DNA of 64,000 bases from Halichoerus grypus. Lineage: Eukaryota > Chordata > Mammalia > Carnivora > Phocidae. Positions 32,975-45,344 of this stretch are shown here, one piece after another; position 1 is the stretch's first letter; each line of letters starts with the position of its first letter. The stretch covers positions 71,739,239 to 71,803,238 of the forward strand of contig NC_135712.1 in assembly GCF_964656455.1 (NCBI RefSeq), read 5' to 3'. The notes beneath the pieces are model-generated. The model had not been told where the DNA came from. It saw nothing but the letters and a program-made list of their open reading frames with translations, and did no database searches. Made by a program: the position numbers and the translations under genes.

Positions 32975-35900
32975 AATTTTTCTCGGGCTTGTATCTTGAA
33001 CGAGTCTGTTTTGCAGGTGACCTCAGTATGCCAGAGACTTAGAGTTTTTACTTAAGCCCATTTCAGACCACTTGGGGATGAAATCCAGCAGCTTCCAATA
33101 AATTGCATAGAACCTGGTTGTTTCTTGTGGGTTAGTCACCACTAAGAGCTTGAACTTTCTGGACAACAGTTTCTTGATGGGTCCCCAGAGCCTTGAGGAG
33201 ACACAGCAGATGCTGATTTCCTGGTATATCAGGAGTTCTCGAGTGGAAGAAAGCAAAAGGGGAAACATATCCAGGAACTTGCCTGAGTGAAAACATCTGA
33301 GCAAATACTGAACAAAGGTTATAAACATGTGTCCAGTGATTTTAGTAAAAACTATTCTCTGGCAGCTCCCATGGAGCAAATTTGAGGCATTTGAGTCCCC
33401 TTATTCTGAAGAGGGACAGCCGAGCAGATATGTCATAAAGTGCTAAAAATAGTAATGTGATGTAGACCACTTTCTACTGATGCCAGAAGCTCATCGTAAG
33501 CTGACGAAAATAGTTGCCAAGCTGATTTTGAACGGTAATATCTTCCATTTTAGTCTCCTCTATTAGATTCTGTCTTTTTTTTAATCCTTTCAAGATCCTC
33601 TTTGAAATTCTTGGCTACCAGGCAAAGGCATTAGCCAGTGTTTATTGTTATCAGGAGGTCACACGGCTTTTACTTCGGGCATCTCGTCACCTGTGAAGGG
33701 TTGGCTGTTCCCCCGCCACAGGCAGGGCGCTGGGGTGGGTGCTGCTGCCTTGCCCTTGCGGAGCTCACCTTCTGGTTTGGGGGAGCGCCCACGCGGGAGG
33801 ACGCCCACAGAGCCAGGGGTCGGGGTCTGCGGCACTGGGCCTGGGGTTAAGGGAGATCGTGTGGGGTTGTTTGCATGGAGAATGGATCAGAGACCGCCAG
33901 TCCCGTCAGAATTCAGAGGGCAAGCCTCATTGAGGAGGATGAGGTGGGTTTGTGCCAGCCTTGAAGGCTGAGGAGTTGAGGGTTCGGGAGGAGAAAGGCA
34001 TCATCCGCCACAGCAGGAAATCATCGTTCTGAGCGAGGGGCGTGCTGGGCAGCCTGGGTCTCAGCCTGGGCAGAGGCCTCTTCAGTGGTGTGAGATCCCA
34101 AATCCCTCAGTCCAGTGTGCTGGACGAGCACCTCTGGGGTTGGCCTGAGGTGTGCCTCGTCTCTTTGTCCTAGCTTTGTGCAGGGCCCCCTGGCAGGAGA
34201 GTACTCCATCTCTCGACTCAAGCCACGCCTGTACTTGCTGATGACCAGGGCCTGTTGGTTAACCATCTTGGATGGAGTCTTGGGCCTGCTCTTCCTTTCT
34301 TTTCCCCACCCACTTACCCAGGCTTCTGGAGATCCTTTGGGGAAGGTTCCTGGCTATGCGTGGGCCTCCAGAGGGAGAGCTGCAGGGATTGATGCCTTAC
34401 TCCTCTCGTCTGGCCTGTTTCTCCCCTTCAGCATCGTTTCTTGCTGCTCTGCACATCCATCCCGTGCTCCATCAAAGTGGCTGCCTTAAATTGTTCTTGG
34501 TCGAATGCATACTCTGCTTTCCGACTTCCTGACTTCCTGGGCTCGCTCAGTGCTGCCTTTGGCCTGGAAGGCCTCCTCCAAACACCTGATCACAGGGGCC
34601 CCAGAGGGCAGGATCTGCAAGCATGCAGAGTGTCAGCAGGGTGGCCTCTGCCTGGTCCTTTGGGGGTGTGAAAACCCCATGTGAGAGTCCTAAGTCAGGC
34701 ATGTGACATGATATAAACCCTAACTTTTTATAAAATCTGAAAGGCTTTGAGGGTGGTGGCTGAGGATGATTCCCATCAGGTGTGGATACAAACTCTCAGC
34801 AGCCAAGTGATTCCGCCAAGTGACTAGACTCAGCCCAGAGGCTGTGGTGTTCTGAGGACAGAATGCTGTTTCAGGAGCTGTTCGTCTCCAGGGGGGCTAT
34901 CACAGGCCTCCATACCGTCAGCCTCTGCTTGTCCACTTCTCTCCCTCGTACCAGCTTCCTGCCTTGGTTCAGGACTGACTCCTTAACCAGGCTTGCCCGG
35001 TTCCTGCCCTAACCTCACTCACATCTGAGGCTCTGGGACATAACTGCTCCCTGCAAGGTGAGTGGGCCTCTGGGATGCAGTGGGTCATGGTTTCCCTTCT
35101 GCGCTGAACTGGGGTAGTCAGATACAATATTGATTTTTTTTTTAAAGCATCATCTATCATAATACGGTTTGTCTGTTAGAGTCATTAGTCACAGAGCTGT
35201 GAAGCTTGGGGAGCTCACAGTGCCTGGGACAGCAGCGAGCTTCTGACTGGGGTGGCTCGCCTCAAGTGACCTCCCTCTTGCAAGCCTTCTGGTCCTGACT
35301 GGCTGTGACCTCTAGATGCCCTCCTTCCTTACTCTTCCTCCTCCCCCCTCTCTTCTTTCCCATCTCCTTCCCTTAGGAGAAAGTGAGGCTCTTTCCAGTG
35401 CACACAAGAAAAGGGATTATTATGGGAGGGCTGGGAGCGAGAGGCTCGAAACTTGGGGCAGCCCTGGGGACCTGTCAGTTTTGGTGATTCTTTCTCTTTC
35501 CCTCTCTCTAATGGTATCTTTGTTTCTGTCTGCACTTCTCCATTTTTTATCTCTCTACAGCCGCTTTTCAAAAATGTGCTTTTTTCTGTTCACACAGAAC
35601 TGAAGCTTGCATGGGGCTTTGGTTTGTTCTGACTTCCCCGTATCAGGCAGCATGTCTTGGTATTTTCCATTTCAGAACCTGCAGGAGACTCTTCTGGTCA
35701 GTCCAGAGGCCATAAATTGTTGATATTTTGGTTGCTGTTGATCCATTCAGCTGGTACCACAGCAGGTGGGACCATGTGGCACCAAACCCAGCCATCTGGG
35801 CCTGCCTCTTCAGCAAGGTGTGGGAGGTGGGCTGGCATGGGATTGTGCCCTCAGATACAGAGTAGTCATCGATACCTCTCATTGGAGGGGAGGGGAAAAG

Positions 35901-35985
35901 CTGTAGATCCAATGTAGGTTTTGCTCTCATGACTTCATTTTCTAGTGGAAGAATGAGAAATTCCTGTCCTACAACTATCCTCCAT
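32975..35985. other. Intron sequence, mostly unrecognised
   Basis: Unique sequence. Weak L2-like text lies near 33920-34010. A 118-codon minus frame at 33379-33023 has no recognisable domain. Confidence 0.4.
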
Positions 35986-35994
35986 CATGGAGGG

Positions 35995-36455
35995 TGTTGT
36001 AGGCAGCCTCTAAGATGGCTCCCAGTGATCCCCACCTCCTGGTGTTCATGCCCTTCGCTTGAGCATGGGCTGGGCTTATTGGCTTGCTTCTAGTGAACAG
36101 AATATGGCAAAGTGGTGGCATAACAGCTCTGAGATTATGTCGTAAGAGACATGGCTTCCATCTTGGATACCTTTTTTCTCTCTCTGAGCCCATGCTCTGG
36201 AGGAAGCCAGCTGCCAGGTTAGGAGCTGCCCTGTGGAGAGGCCTGCATGGGAAGGAATTGACACCTTTGGCCAACAGTCAGGAGGACCTGAGGCCTACCA
36301 GCAGCCCCATGAATGAGCTGTGAGGTGACCGCAACCTGTGAACCAGCAGCATCTGGCTAAGCCGTGTTTCCGGAACTGGGAAATAATAAATGTTTGTTGT
36401 ATTCAGCTGCTAAGTTTGGGGTTAACTTGTTATGCAACAAGAGCTAACTGATACA
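35995..36455 (+). mobile_element. Solo LTR relic (MaLR/MLT1-like), plus orientation
   Basis: A 461-base block starts TGTTGTAGGCAGCCTCTAAG and ends CTAACTGATACA, giving TG..CA ends. Internal text such as GTGATCCCCACCTCCTGGTG, GAGGAAGCCAGCTGCC and the polyadenylation-like AAATAATAAATGTTTGTTGT is typical of old mammalian LTRs. I am surer that it is an LTR-type repeat than of the family. Confidence 0.6.
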
Positions 36456-36459
36456 GGGG

Positions 36460-37017
36460 CATGTGAGCACAGAACTGTGGGAGTGCAAAGGAGGTGTACC
36501 TTTGGCTAAGGAACTTGGGGAAGGCTTTGAGAAGGATGTGGTATTTGACCGAGGCCTATCTTTTTTCCATAGAGTGGAATAGATCTGGCATTCTCATTTT
36601 GTATGGCCTCTGAGAACCCCCATATCTTCAGTTGAAGAAGGGCAGGATTTGCTGTTTCCTCGAGCCTCCCGCTCAGCCTGACGTGTGACGTCTCTGATGA
36701 AGGCTGGGTCTCCTAGGCCCTGGTGGCCTCCATCACAGCACTGTCACCTGTGGGCAAGGCTGCTTAGCATCTCATATACTGGTTAGAGAGCAGCAACTTG
36801 GGAGTCACAGGCCTGGCCCTCCAGGTGCTCCTGAGACCTGTGCTATCTGAAAGTTTGCTGTGCCAGCCTCTCACCAGCTCAGTTTTGGGCCCTGCCCTCA
36901 GTGGCCCTTCTGGAAAGAGGCTGGCTCAGCCTCTGCTAAATGAGTCTGAAGACCTCGGTTAAAGTCCCATTTCTCCTACCTATGTTGTGGCCTTAAGCAA
37001 GGTACTGAGTGTCCTCT
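36460..37017. other. Intron sequence, nothing recognised
   Basis: Short unique stretch between the LTR and a Can-SINE/L1 block. Confidence 0.4.
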
Positions 37018-37027
37018 CTGGGACTTT

Positions 37028-37230
37028 TTTTTTTAAAGAGTTATTCATTTATTTTAGAGAAAGAGAGAGAGTATGAGTGGGAGGGGCAGAGGGAGAGGGA
37101 GAGAGAATCTCAATCCGACTCTGCACTGAGTGTGGAGCCTATTCCAGGGCTCGATCTCACGATCCTGAGATCACGACCTGAGCTGAAATCAAGAGTCAGA
37201 TGCTTAACCAACTGCACCACCCAGGAGCCC
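37028..37230 (-). mobile_element. Can-SINE, minus orientation, GAGAATCTCAA subtype
   Basis: Poly-T, GA-rich tract, GAGAGAATCTCAATCCGACT, GATCACGACCTGAGCTG and head CACCCAGGAGCCC. The flanks repeat TGGGACTTTTT, the target-site duplication. Confidence 0.92.
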
Positions 37231-37664
37231 TGGGACTTTTTAAAAATCAGTCTTCCACCAAATATATATACAAGTAGAGAGACAAGCATAATGAACTCCT
37301 GTGTATCCATCACCCAGCTCAGTAGTTATCAACTCATGGTCTATCTTATTTTATCTGTCCTCCCACCCACTGTCCTTCTCTCTCCTTTTGCGTTTTTCAA
37401 AGCAAGTACTGTTTATGATATTTTTTTCTCAAATACTTTGATAAGTATCTTGGACAGATAAGTACTCTTATCATTAACACAGTATCTTTGCCATATTGAG
37501 TAAAATTAATAGTAATTCCTTACTCTCATCTCCTATCCAAGCAGTGTTTACTTCTTCAATTTTCTTAGAAATGTGTTTTTATTGGTTTGTTCAAATCAGG
37601 ATCCAGGCAAGGGCTATATGTCTCTTAAGTCCTTCTCTCTCTCTTTTTGTAAATTAAACTATTT

Positions 37665-37865
37665 TTTTTAATTTTAAAGATTTTATTTATTTTATTTTTT
37701 TTGTGAGAGAGCAAGTGAGCAAGCATGAGCAGGGTTGGGGGTCAGAGGGAGAAACATACTCCCTGCTGAGGGAGGGAACCCAATGTGGGACTTGGGACCT
37801 GAGGACCCTGGGATCATGACCTGAACTGAAAGCAGACGCTAACCGACTGAGCCACGAAGGTGCCC
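37665..37865 (-). mobile_element. Can-SINE, minus orientation (left of a pair)
   Basis: AAAGATTTTATTTATTTTAT, GA-rich tract, ACTCCCTGCTGAGGGAGGGA, GGACCCTGGGATCATGACCT and head GAGCCACGAAGGTGCCC. It sits in an L1 relic and abuts a second copy at its right edge. Confidence 0.88.
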
Positions 37866-37880
37866 TAAACTTTAATTTTT

Positions 37881-38025
37881 TAAAAAAGATTTTATTTATT
37901 TATTTCAGAGAGAGGGAGTAGACTCCCTGCTGAGCAGGGAACCCAATGTGGGACTTGATCCCAGGACCCCAGGATCATGACCTGAGCGAAGGCATATGCT
38001 TAACTGACTGAGCCACCCAGGACCC
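37881..38025 (-). mobile_element. Can-SINE, minus orientation, internally deleted (right of a pair)
   Basis: AAAAGATTTTATTTATTTAT, then a shortened GA tract running straight into GTAGACTCCCTGCTGAGCAG, and a head ending CACCCAGGACCC. About 50 bases of the usual middle are missing. It is bracketed by TAAACTTTAATT at 37866-37877 and 38026-38037. Confidence 0.9.
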
Positions 38026-38607
38026 TAAACTTTAATTCTGACATGGATTAACATGTAGTTGTAAGAAATAGTATAGAGATCCTTTACCCATTTTTTCCTA
38101 AAGGTGCCATCTTGCAAACTATAATACAGTGTGGCAACTGGGATATCAACATTGATATAGTGAAGATACAGAACATTTCTATCACAAGGATCTCTCATGT
38201 GGCCCTTTTATAGCCACATCCCCGCCAACCCTTGGCAACCACTAATCTGCTTTCCACTTCTATACTTCAGTTGTTTCAAGAATGTTATATAAATGGAATC
38301 AAAGTATGCAACCTTTTGGGACTAGCCTTTTTTCACTCAACATAATTCTGTGGAGATTCATTCAAGTTGTTGCATGTATCAATAATCCATTCCTTTTTAT
38401 TGCTGAGTAGTATTTCATGGTCTGGATATACCACAGTTTAATCATTCGCTCATTTAAGGACATCCGGGTTGTTTCTAGTTTTTGGTTATTGTGACTAAAG
38501 CTGCTATGACATTTGGCTACCAGTTTTTGTGTGACCATAAATTTTTATTTTTCTGTAATAAATGCCTGAAAGTACAGTAGCTGGGTCTTACAGTTCCACA
38601 TTCAGTC

Positions 38608-38775
38608 TTTTTTTTTTTTTAAAGATTTTATTTATTTATTTGACAGAGCAAGAGAGAGCACAAGCAGGGGGAGCAGCAGGCTTAGGGAGAAGCAGGCTCC
38701 CCTCGATCCCAGGACCCTGGGATCATGACCTGAGCCGAAGGCAGATGCTTAATGACTGAGCCACCCAGGCGCCCC
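38608..38775 (-). mobile_element. Can-SINE, minus orientation, internally deleted
   Basis: Poly-T, AAAGATTTTATTTATTTATT, GACAGAGCAAGAGAGAGCAC, AAGCAGGCTCCCCTCGATCC and head CACCCAGGCGCCCC. The CTGAGCAGGGAGCCCGATG block is absent. Target duplication TCCAC(A/G)TTCAGT is present on both sides. Confidence 0.92.
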
Positions 38776-38880
38776 TCCACGTTCAGTTTTATAAGAAATT
38801 GCCCAACGTTTCCAGAGTGGCTGTACCATTTTACGTGCCCATTGGCGATGTGTGAATGTTTCCTGAGTCTCTCTTAAAAT

Positions 38881-39488
38881 CCATGGGTCCTCTCTCCCTT
38901 TGCCTCTGTTTCCTGGTGAACTGAGGATAAAAACTTGTGCTGAGGTTATCCTGCATGATTGAGATGATTCATGTGAAGCTGCTTTAGAAACTGCCCTGGT
39001 TGGGACTCTGTGCTTCTCTCCTGTGGGGGTACCTGAAGGTGGCCTCACAGCACCTTCGGGAAGTCCTGCAGATGTTGACTCATGTCCGCCCCTGTGTTTC
39101 CAGCCTGGCTGGATGACACGGGGCAGCTGGGTCACCACAGTAGCTGCAAGTCAAGCTAGTTCAGCTGGGCTTGTAAAAGACAGTGTGGGGGGGTGGGTAG
39201 GAATGAGATCATCAGGTTATGAGCTACCCGGGAGACCCTAGTCCCTGCCCACCACCAGCCAGGTTCTGGCACGACCCGCCCTGGCTACCAGGACCTGCTT
39301 GTTCTTCCTTGTCCTGGCCAGCCGTCAATCCTGCTGAGCAGAACAGAGAGATGCCAGGGCGTGTGATATGGGAGTGTGCGTGTGTGTGCTGGCCATTTAG
39401 CCATGGGTCCATACCACATTTGCTTAAGATGACGACAGTTTTCTAGAACATTTACTGTGTGCAGCAAATTCCAAGTTCTATTAGAAAT
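38881..39488. other. Intron sequence, nothing recognised
   Basis: Unique sequence between the L1 relic and a plus-strand Can-SINE. Confidence 0.4.
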
Positions 39489-39506
39489 AAAAATGTGAGG
39501 CTTTTA

Positions 39507-39713
39507 GGGGCGTCTGGGTGGCTTAGATGGTTAAACATCTGTCTTTGGCTCAGGTCATGATCCCGGGGTCCTGGGATCGAGTCCCATCTTGGGCTCACCG
39601 CTCAAGGGGAGCCTGCTTTTACCTCTCCCACTGTCTGCCGCTCTGCCTGCTTATGCTAGCCCTCCCTCTCTCTCTCTGTCAAATAAATAAATAAAATCTT
39701 GAAAAAAAAAAAG
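39507..39713 (+). mobile_element. Can-SINE, plus orientation
   Basis: Head GGGGCGTCTGGGTGGCTTAG, body TCATGATCCCGGGGTCCTGG, tail AAATAAATAAATAAAATCTT with poly-A. A perfect 18-base target duplication, AAAAATGTGAGGCTTTTA, sits at 39489-39506 and 39714-39731. Confidence 0.96.
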
Positions 39714-39734
39714 AAAAATGTGAGGCTTTTAAAA

Positions 39735-40890
39735 AGCACTTTTTTTTTTTTTCTCCTCCGCTGTGCTGTGTCTAACATGACAGTAATTCCCTCAGCTGTC
39801 GTCATCCTTCCGTCTCCCTTGCTGAGCTGTTAACTCATGTCCCTGATGTTGGTGGCAGGCTCTGTTCCAGGGACTGACCTGACTAAATGTCCCCAGGTGC
39901 ACTGGTGACCTCAGACACCTGGCCTCCCAGCCTCATCAGCATCAAGAATGACAGTCCTAGCGTACTGCAGAGGAGGGCTGGGGGAATAAGTGATAGACTT
40001 AAAGGGAACAAGACCCAAACACTGTGCAGAGGAATCATGTTGGAGAGACACTGACGCAGCAGAGAGAATGGATGTGAGGCTGTTTGCACCTGCCTTAAAT
40101 GCTGAGTGGTTGCTAGATCACTGTTCTTTGTGTTTTAGAAAATGAGATTTTTATTTTGTGAGATTTACCTCTGTGTGTTTTCTCTAGTGTCAGCACGCTC
40201 CCCTTTTGCATTGCTCTTAATCACAGGCCTGGGTTTGGGATTATGTCTGCTGCTCTTGTGAAGGATACGTGGACCCCAAAAGCGTTTTCAGTGAGGTGCA
40301 GGGGTGGCTGCAAGCCACTCGATTAACAAAGCATGGGTCGGTGAAGGTCCAGGAGCGCTGGGAGCCTGGCCTAAGCATTCATGTTAACTCAAGGCACATG
40401 CCTGAGCAAGAACTGCAGCCAGAGGGCAGTTAGAGGTACCTCTCGGGCTGTCCTGCATGAGCCCAGCTAGCTGTTTCTGCCTCATTGTCCCGGATACGTC
40501 TCCACTCTTTGGGGGTGGGGCACCGGTGAATTCCAAGGAGCCAGGCTCTTTCTCTGGTGGCAAAGTTGGGCCCCTGTGACTGAGTAATAGCCTTTCTGGG
40601 GGCAGTCACGATCAGGGCAGTAAGCATGGAGGCTCTGAGGGCCTGGGCGACACGTTCTTTATCACACAGTCCCTTTAACTCATTTCTCCTGTTCTGTAAC
40701 ACTTTTATTAATACCCACCACAGACTAAGTCACCTGTGAGAGGTGCTCTGGTCCCTCCAGAGCTTACAGGCTACTTAGGGAGAGACCCCATTCCCAGTTA
40801 TTCTCTCTCACTCACCCTCCCTCTTCCCATATTCTCGCTGCCATCTCCTTTGGTCACATCCTTATTCTAAAATGTTATTGTAATAGTAAA
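39735..40890. other. Intron sequence, nothing recognised
   Basis: Unique sequence apart from a T run of about 13 bases near 39740-39753. No exon is recognised. Confidence 0.4.
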
Positions 40891-40894
40891 TTCC

Positions 40895-41115
40895 ATGATT
40901 TGGAGAAGTTATACCTTGTGCCAGGCATGTGCTGAATGCCTTACTGAACGTACTATCTTATCTCCTGTAAGCCCAGAGGGAGGTACAATTCTATACCTTA
41001 CAGGTGAGGAAAATGGGGTCTAGAGGGATCAGGTAGATTGCCCAAGGCACAGCCCTGACTGGGGAGCTGAACCCGCACTTGGACTGCCCGACTCAGGGCC
41101 CACGCTCTTTACTGG
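40895..41115 (-). mobile_element. MIR element, near full length
   Basis: Reverse MIR pattern: TTGTGCCAGGCATGTGCTGA, CCCAGAGGGAGGTACAATTC, CAGGTGAGGAAAATGGGGTC, TTGCCCAAGGCACAGCCCTG and GGGGAGCTGAACCCGCACTT. Confidence 0.68.
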
Positions 41116-41164
41116 GATTAGGGGATCCAAGTGATCCACAAACCTCATGGAAACTCAGTTGAAT

Positions 41165-41500
41165 GTTCTCACAAGTAACTTTCAAGGACAATGAACAGTG
41201 CACAACCAAAAATAACCAAGCACAAAGAAAACAAGGTGCAACGAGTGAGAACAAGCAAAAACAAGAGACAGCAAAAGTAGACTCTCAAAGACTTCAGGTG
41301 TTGGACTTAACAGACATTAGCATAAAAAATGTATGCTAACCATGTTGAAAGAAACAAAAGACAAGCCTGAAAGTACCTGCAGGAAACTGTAAAAAGTGAC
41401 CTTGCATATTTGAAAAACAACCAAATACTTTTAGAAATAAGGAACATAGTAATCAAAAAGTTATGGGTGGTCAATTAGAAAAATCTTAAAAATGCAGATT
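41165..41500 (+). mobile_element. Possible L1 5'-region relic, plus orientation
   Basis: A-rich plus-strand text resembles old L1 upstream sequence (GTTGGACTTAACAGACATTA, AAAGAAACAAAAGACAAGCC). Diverged and tentative. Confidence 0.4.
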
Positions 41501-41504
41501 TTTA

Positions 41505-42380
41505 ATGGTAATCACTGCACAAATTCCTTCATTCCTTCTTTCCTACCCTGATTCTACTCCCCTCTTCAGGGGTGAGTGCTGTAAATAGACTGGTGTTTCA
41601 TTTTAGGCCTTTTTCTATGCATTTATGAGCACACATATGCCAACACACAACAAAAATTATTTTAATATAAATGGGATTAAACTCTACATTTGCTTTTTCT
41701 CCCCACTTAACATTGTGATAGACATTTAGCTGTCAATGGGTATAGATTTACCACATTGATGAAACTCATTAAGACTTATTTTTGGGGGGGCACCTGGGTG
41801 GCTCAGTCGTTGTGCGTCTGCCTTCGGCTCAGGTCATGATCCCAGGGTCCTGGGATCGAGGCCCGCATCAGGCTCCCTGCTCTGCGGGAAGCCTGCTTCT
41901 CCCTCTCCCACTCCCCCTGCTTGTATTCCCTCTCTTGATGTGTCTCTCTCTGTCAAATAAATAAATAAAATCTTAAAAAAAAAAAAGACTTGTTTTTTGG
42001 CTTTTGTTGTCTTATTTGCAACCACCTCCAAATGGTACAAAATTCAGAAATACAAAGGATATACAGAAAAAATAAGTCTTCTTACCCTCATCCCCTGCTA
42101 CTAAGTTCTCAACTCCGTGGGAAAGTTCTGCACCTTATTTATTTTTTGTTTCACTTAACAATATGTCTGCTAGTAGTTTCAAATCCGTGTGCTTAGGGGT
42201 GACTCATTTTTTTTTAAAGCTACAGAGTATTTCATTGTACAGTATTTAATTTATTTGACTAGTCCCTTGTTGATGTACCTTTAGATTATTTTTAAATTTT
42301 GTAATTAAAAACAATACTACAGTTACTTTCTTGTTCATAAATGATTTTAAGCATATGTAGGATTTTGTTGGGTAAATTCC
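41505..42380 (-). mobile_element. Old L1 3'-end relic, split by a Can-SINE
   Basis: Antisense L1-like text on both sides of the Can-SINE: CTATGCATTTATGAGCACAC, GATTTACCACATTGATGAAA, TTTCACTTAACAATATGTC and TATTTCATTGTACAG. Confidence 0.5.
41784..41984 (+). mobile_element. Can-SINE, plus orientation
   Basis: G-run, then CACCTGGGTGGCTCAGTCG, TCATGATCCCAGGGTCCTGG, CT-rich middle and AAATAAATAAATAAAATCTT tail. The target duplication AAGACTT(A/G)TTTTT flanks it. Confidence 0.95.
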
Positions 42381-42959
42381 CAAAGATTTGTTGGAAATGA
42401 TTAGTTCTGTCTGTAGGTATACAGAGTTCCAGGGGAGTAATGGGAACCCTGAGCAGGTGGATAAGAGAACAGACTGTGCTTGTTTGATCTGGATCCTCTT
42501 CTGGTCCTGCTGATGAGGCCTCTTCTGTGGACCCTGCTTGTTCCTATCCCACATTACTCCCAGCCCAGTAGCAGCCACATATCCCAGCTCTTCATTCACT
42601 TTGCAGATTAATTTCAGTCCCTGGTGATGCAGTTGATCAAAATTTATTTACAAGCAGCAGCGAGCCCATATCAGTTGATTTTTTTATAGAGATTTGTTTT
42701 TTCCAGTGCTTGGAAAATGCCTACCAATATTTACTCATTAACTCAATAATTGGTTTTTATACTTCCATCTGAGGACTCTGCAGCTTTTGTCTGGATTTCT
42801 GTAGTGATCAATGCACTCAGTGGAGACGGGAGGGGATATTTGATTTCCCGTAATGGAAGAGTCACTTCCTGAACTGGCTATCAATGCTGTGTCCTTGCGA
42901 ACACCATGTAACTTGTCTCTGATGACTGGGGAGTTGGTGTTTAAAGATTTTGTTCTCTA

Positions 42960-43140
42960 TTGCCTAACAACTGAGAGCACTGGAACAGCACTGCCTTGGT
43001 TTGAATGCAGCTCTGCCACTTAGTAACTGAAACTAATAGTATCTGCTTGTGAAAGTTAATTGAGTTAATTAATATATGTAATGTGCTTGGATGATCCAAG
43101 GCACATAACAAGTGTTACTTAAGTGCTTGCTGTTACTGTG
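42960..43140 (+). mobile_element. MIR element
   Basis: Forward MIR pattern: TTTGAATGCAGCTCTGCCAC, TTAGTAACTGAAACTAATAG, AGTTAATTGAGTTAATTAAT and AGGCACATAACAAGTGTTAC. Confidence 0.6.
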
Positions 43141-43144
43141 CTTT

Positions 43145-45115
43145 TTAGTGTGGCTTCAGTTGGGATAACCCTACAACCTAGCTCTCTGGACATCTAGGTC
43201 CTTGACTCTATACTTGATAACCTTTTCTTACCGTGGAGTCAGTGTGGCCTAGAACTCCTTCATCAGGCCCTTGGCTTTCCCAGGATGAAACACCTGGGTG
43301 GCTTGCTCCTAATTGACTCGGTTCTAAAACTCAGGGGGCGGGGGGTGGGAACAGAAGTTTCATGTTGTATGACTCTTCTCTTTGAGCCTGCTTCCTCCTT
43401 TGAGTTCCTCATCCTCATTGTGAATCACCTGTGCCAAATACTGCCTCCTTCGTTTGCATCCCTCCCTTCCCAAGCATACCTCTGGGATGTTTTCCTCAAT
43501 TGCTCCACAGTCAGGAAATGCAACTAGTTTTCATAATCCAGGCCAGACACAGTTGGGTGAAATTGACATACATACATTTGATTTTCCAAGTCCCCGTTGA
43601 ATGTTTATTGGATTTCCTGCCATTATGAATTAGTCACACTTTGGCTAGTCTGATTTTGTGGATGGGGAAAGCTGAGGGTGAGCCTGTGGTAAGCACATGA
43701 GCTGAGTCCCACTTGAGTTGGCTTCTCACTCCAACTTGAGTGGCAGGTAATGGGTGGGTGGGGCTAGTCTAAGCTGCCCCTGAGTCTTGTGTCTGCAGGG
43801 CCCTTGGGGGAAGACTCTGAGTTTGCTTTTCTATAAGCTCTTGATTAGGTTAGGGGAGGAAGTGGGGCCGAGTACATATAACACTTCTCAAGAGGGAGAG
43901 TGATCATCTGTGTCAAATGCTGATGATAGGTAAGTACAACGAAGGCTGGATTTAGCAACGTGGCAGTGTTGGCGGTGACCTTGACGAGCAGCTTCTCTGG
44001 AGCAATGCCAAGTGTGAACCTGAATAGAGTGGATATATAATCGCTTCCTTCTTTGTAGAACATTTAATTTGTGTAGATTGTTTTAATTTTTGCCATTTTA
44101 GATTATGATGCTTGTGAACATCTTTAGGTACACAGTTTTTCCTTTCAGATTGTACTTCCCAGGGATAATGATCACAGTAAGATTACTGGACCAAAGAATT
44201 AAAACATTTTAATATTATGCCATTTATATTTGACTCTCAATCTGTTCTTTGGAGATTCTCTAAAACAATTTGAAGTAGCACTGCATTTTATTATAAATAA
44301 ATATCCCAATTAAAAATAGAGACTGGCTACTATTTTAAGTTAAGAGCTAACTGAGCCGTGAAAACTCGCTAATTCAGTAGCAGGAGGTGCAGAAAGTAAT
44401 TGCCTGGATGCATATTGATTTTTTTCAATCCAAGGTGGTTATACTGTAAGATAATTGACCAACCCTGGCTTTTTAAAAGGACATACCAGCCCCCAAACAA
44501 AGGATTTTCCTTCTGCTAGCTCCTCTGCCTATCTTCAAATGGGCTACTTCTTTAAAAAAAAAAAATTTCCATGAAGTGACAATTAATGACTTGAAATTAT
44601 AGCCACCTTAGTTTTATCTCATCAGATATTCCTCATTACTTTGGTATTTTAGTTCCTGCAAAACATTTTATAATAACCCTCCTTTTCCTGTCTGATGTGA
44701 CTCTTAAATTTTGTTTTACATAGTTTGGGCCCTAACTCATACTATAGTGGTGAAATTATGACTGAATTCCAAGCTAGTTGTTTATTTAGATTTAAAAAGA
44801 GAAAGCAGAGGCCTCTTCCATCCTTCATGTTTGTGTAGATGTTTGCATGTTTACAGCCTGGCTCATCTCTGTGGTCTCTCCCTTTGTGTTTTTTCCCCTG
44901 AGATGTGTTGCAGAAAGCTTGCAGGAGCAGTCCTCAGACTTCTGCCAGCGCACCTGTTGCCGCTGGGGGGGGGGCGGGGTACTCATACAGTCAGGGTTGC
45001 TGGTCTGGTGGTAGTACTGGCAGGGATGGAGAGGAAGCCAGGGCCCTTGTGTGCAGTGGGAGAATGGCACTGGGTGAGTGACAGGAGGTTAGGGAGCTCC
45101 CACCCCGGCCACCAG
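43145..45115. other. AT-rich intron, weak L1-like part
   Basis: About 44060-44290 vaguely resembles old antisense L1 (GTTTTTCCTTTCAGATTGTA). The rest is unrecognised. A G run (GGGGGGGGGGCGGGG) lies near 44964-44978. Confidence 0.35.
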
Positions 45116-45121
45116 TGGCTC

Positions 45122-45340
45122 CCTGAGCTGTGTTGTCTGATACAATACCCAGTGGTCACATATGGCCATTTAAATTTAAATTAATTAAAAGTAAATAAAG
45201 TTAAAAATTCAATTTCTTGGTCACAGTAAGCATATTTCAAGTGCTCAGTAGCCAAATGTGATTAGCTATTGCCTCGAATGGTGCAGATATGGAACATTTC
45301 CATCATTGTAGAAAGTTCTGTTAACACTGCTCTACAGGGT
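45122..45340 (-). mobile_element. hAT-Charlie-type non-autonomous DNA transposon relic
   Basis: Starts TGAGCTGTGTTGTCTGATAC and ends near AAGTTCTGTTAACACTGCTC, with inner text CATATGGCCATTTAAATTTA, TTTCAAGTGCTCAGTAGCCA and GGAACATTTCCATCATTGTA. This matches the common mammalian hAT element with the TGTCCAATA-type terminal motif. Confidence 0.55.
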
Positions 45341-45344
45341 ATGT

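Larger units (their letters stand above)
37241..38880 (-). mobile_element. Old L1 (L1M-class) 3' region, split by three Can-SINEs
   Basis: Antisense L1 3' text is continuous across the insertions: TCCATCACCCAGCTCAGTAG at the left, then CACTAATCTGCTTTCCACTT, ATATAAATGGAATCAAAGTA, TTCACTCAACATAATTCTG, CCATTCCTTTTTATTGCTGA, GGATATACCACAGTTTAATC and TTTCCAGAGTGGCTGTACCA at the right. Confidence 0.7.

Noticed and set aside
35995..36455. Endogenous retrovirus with internal genes
   Set aside because: Only an LTR-type block with TG..CA ends is visible. No gag, pol or env text adjoins it.
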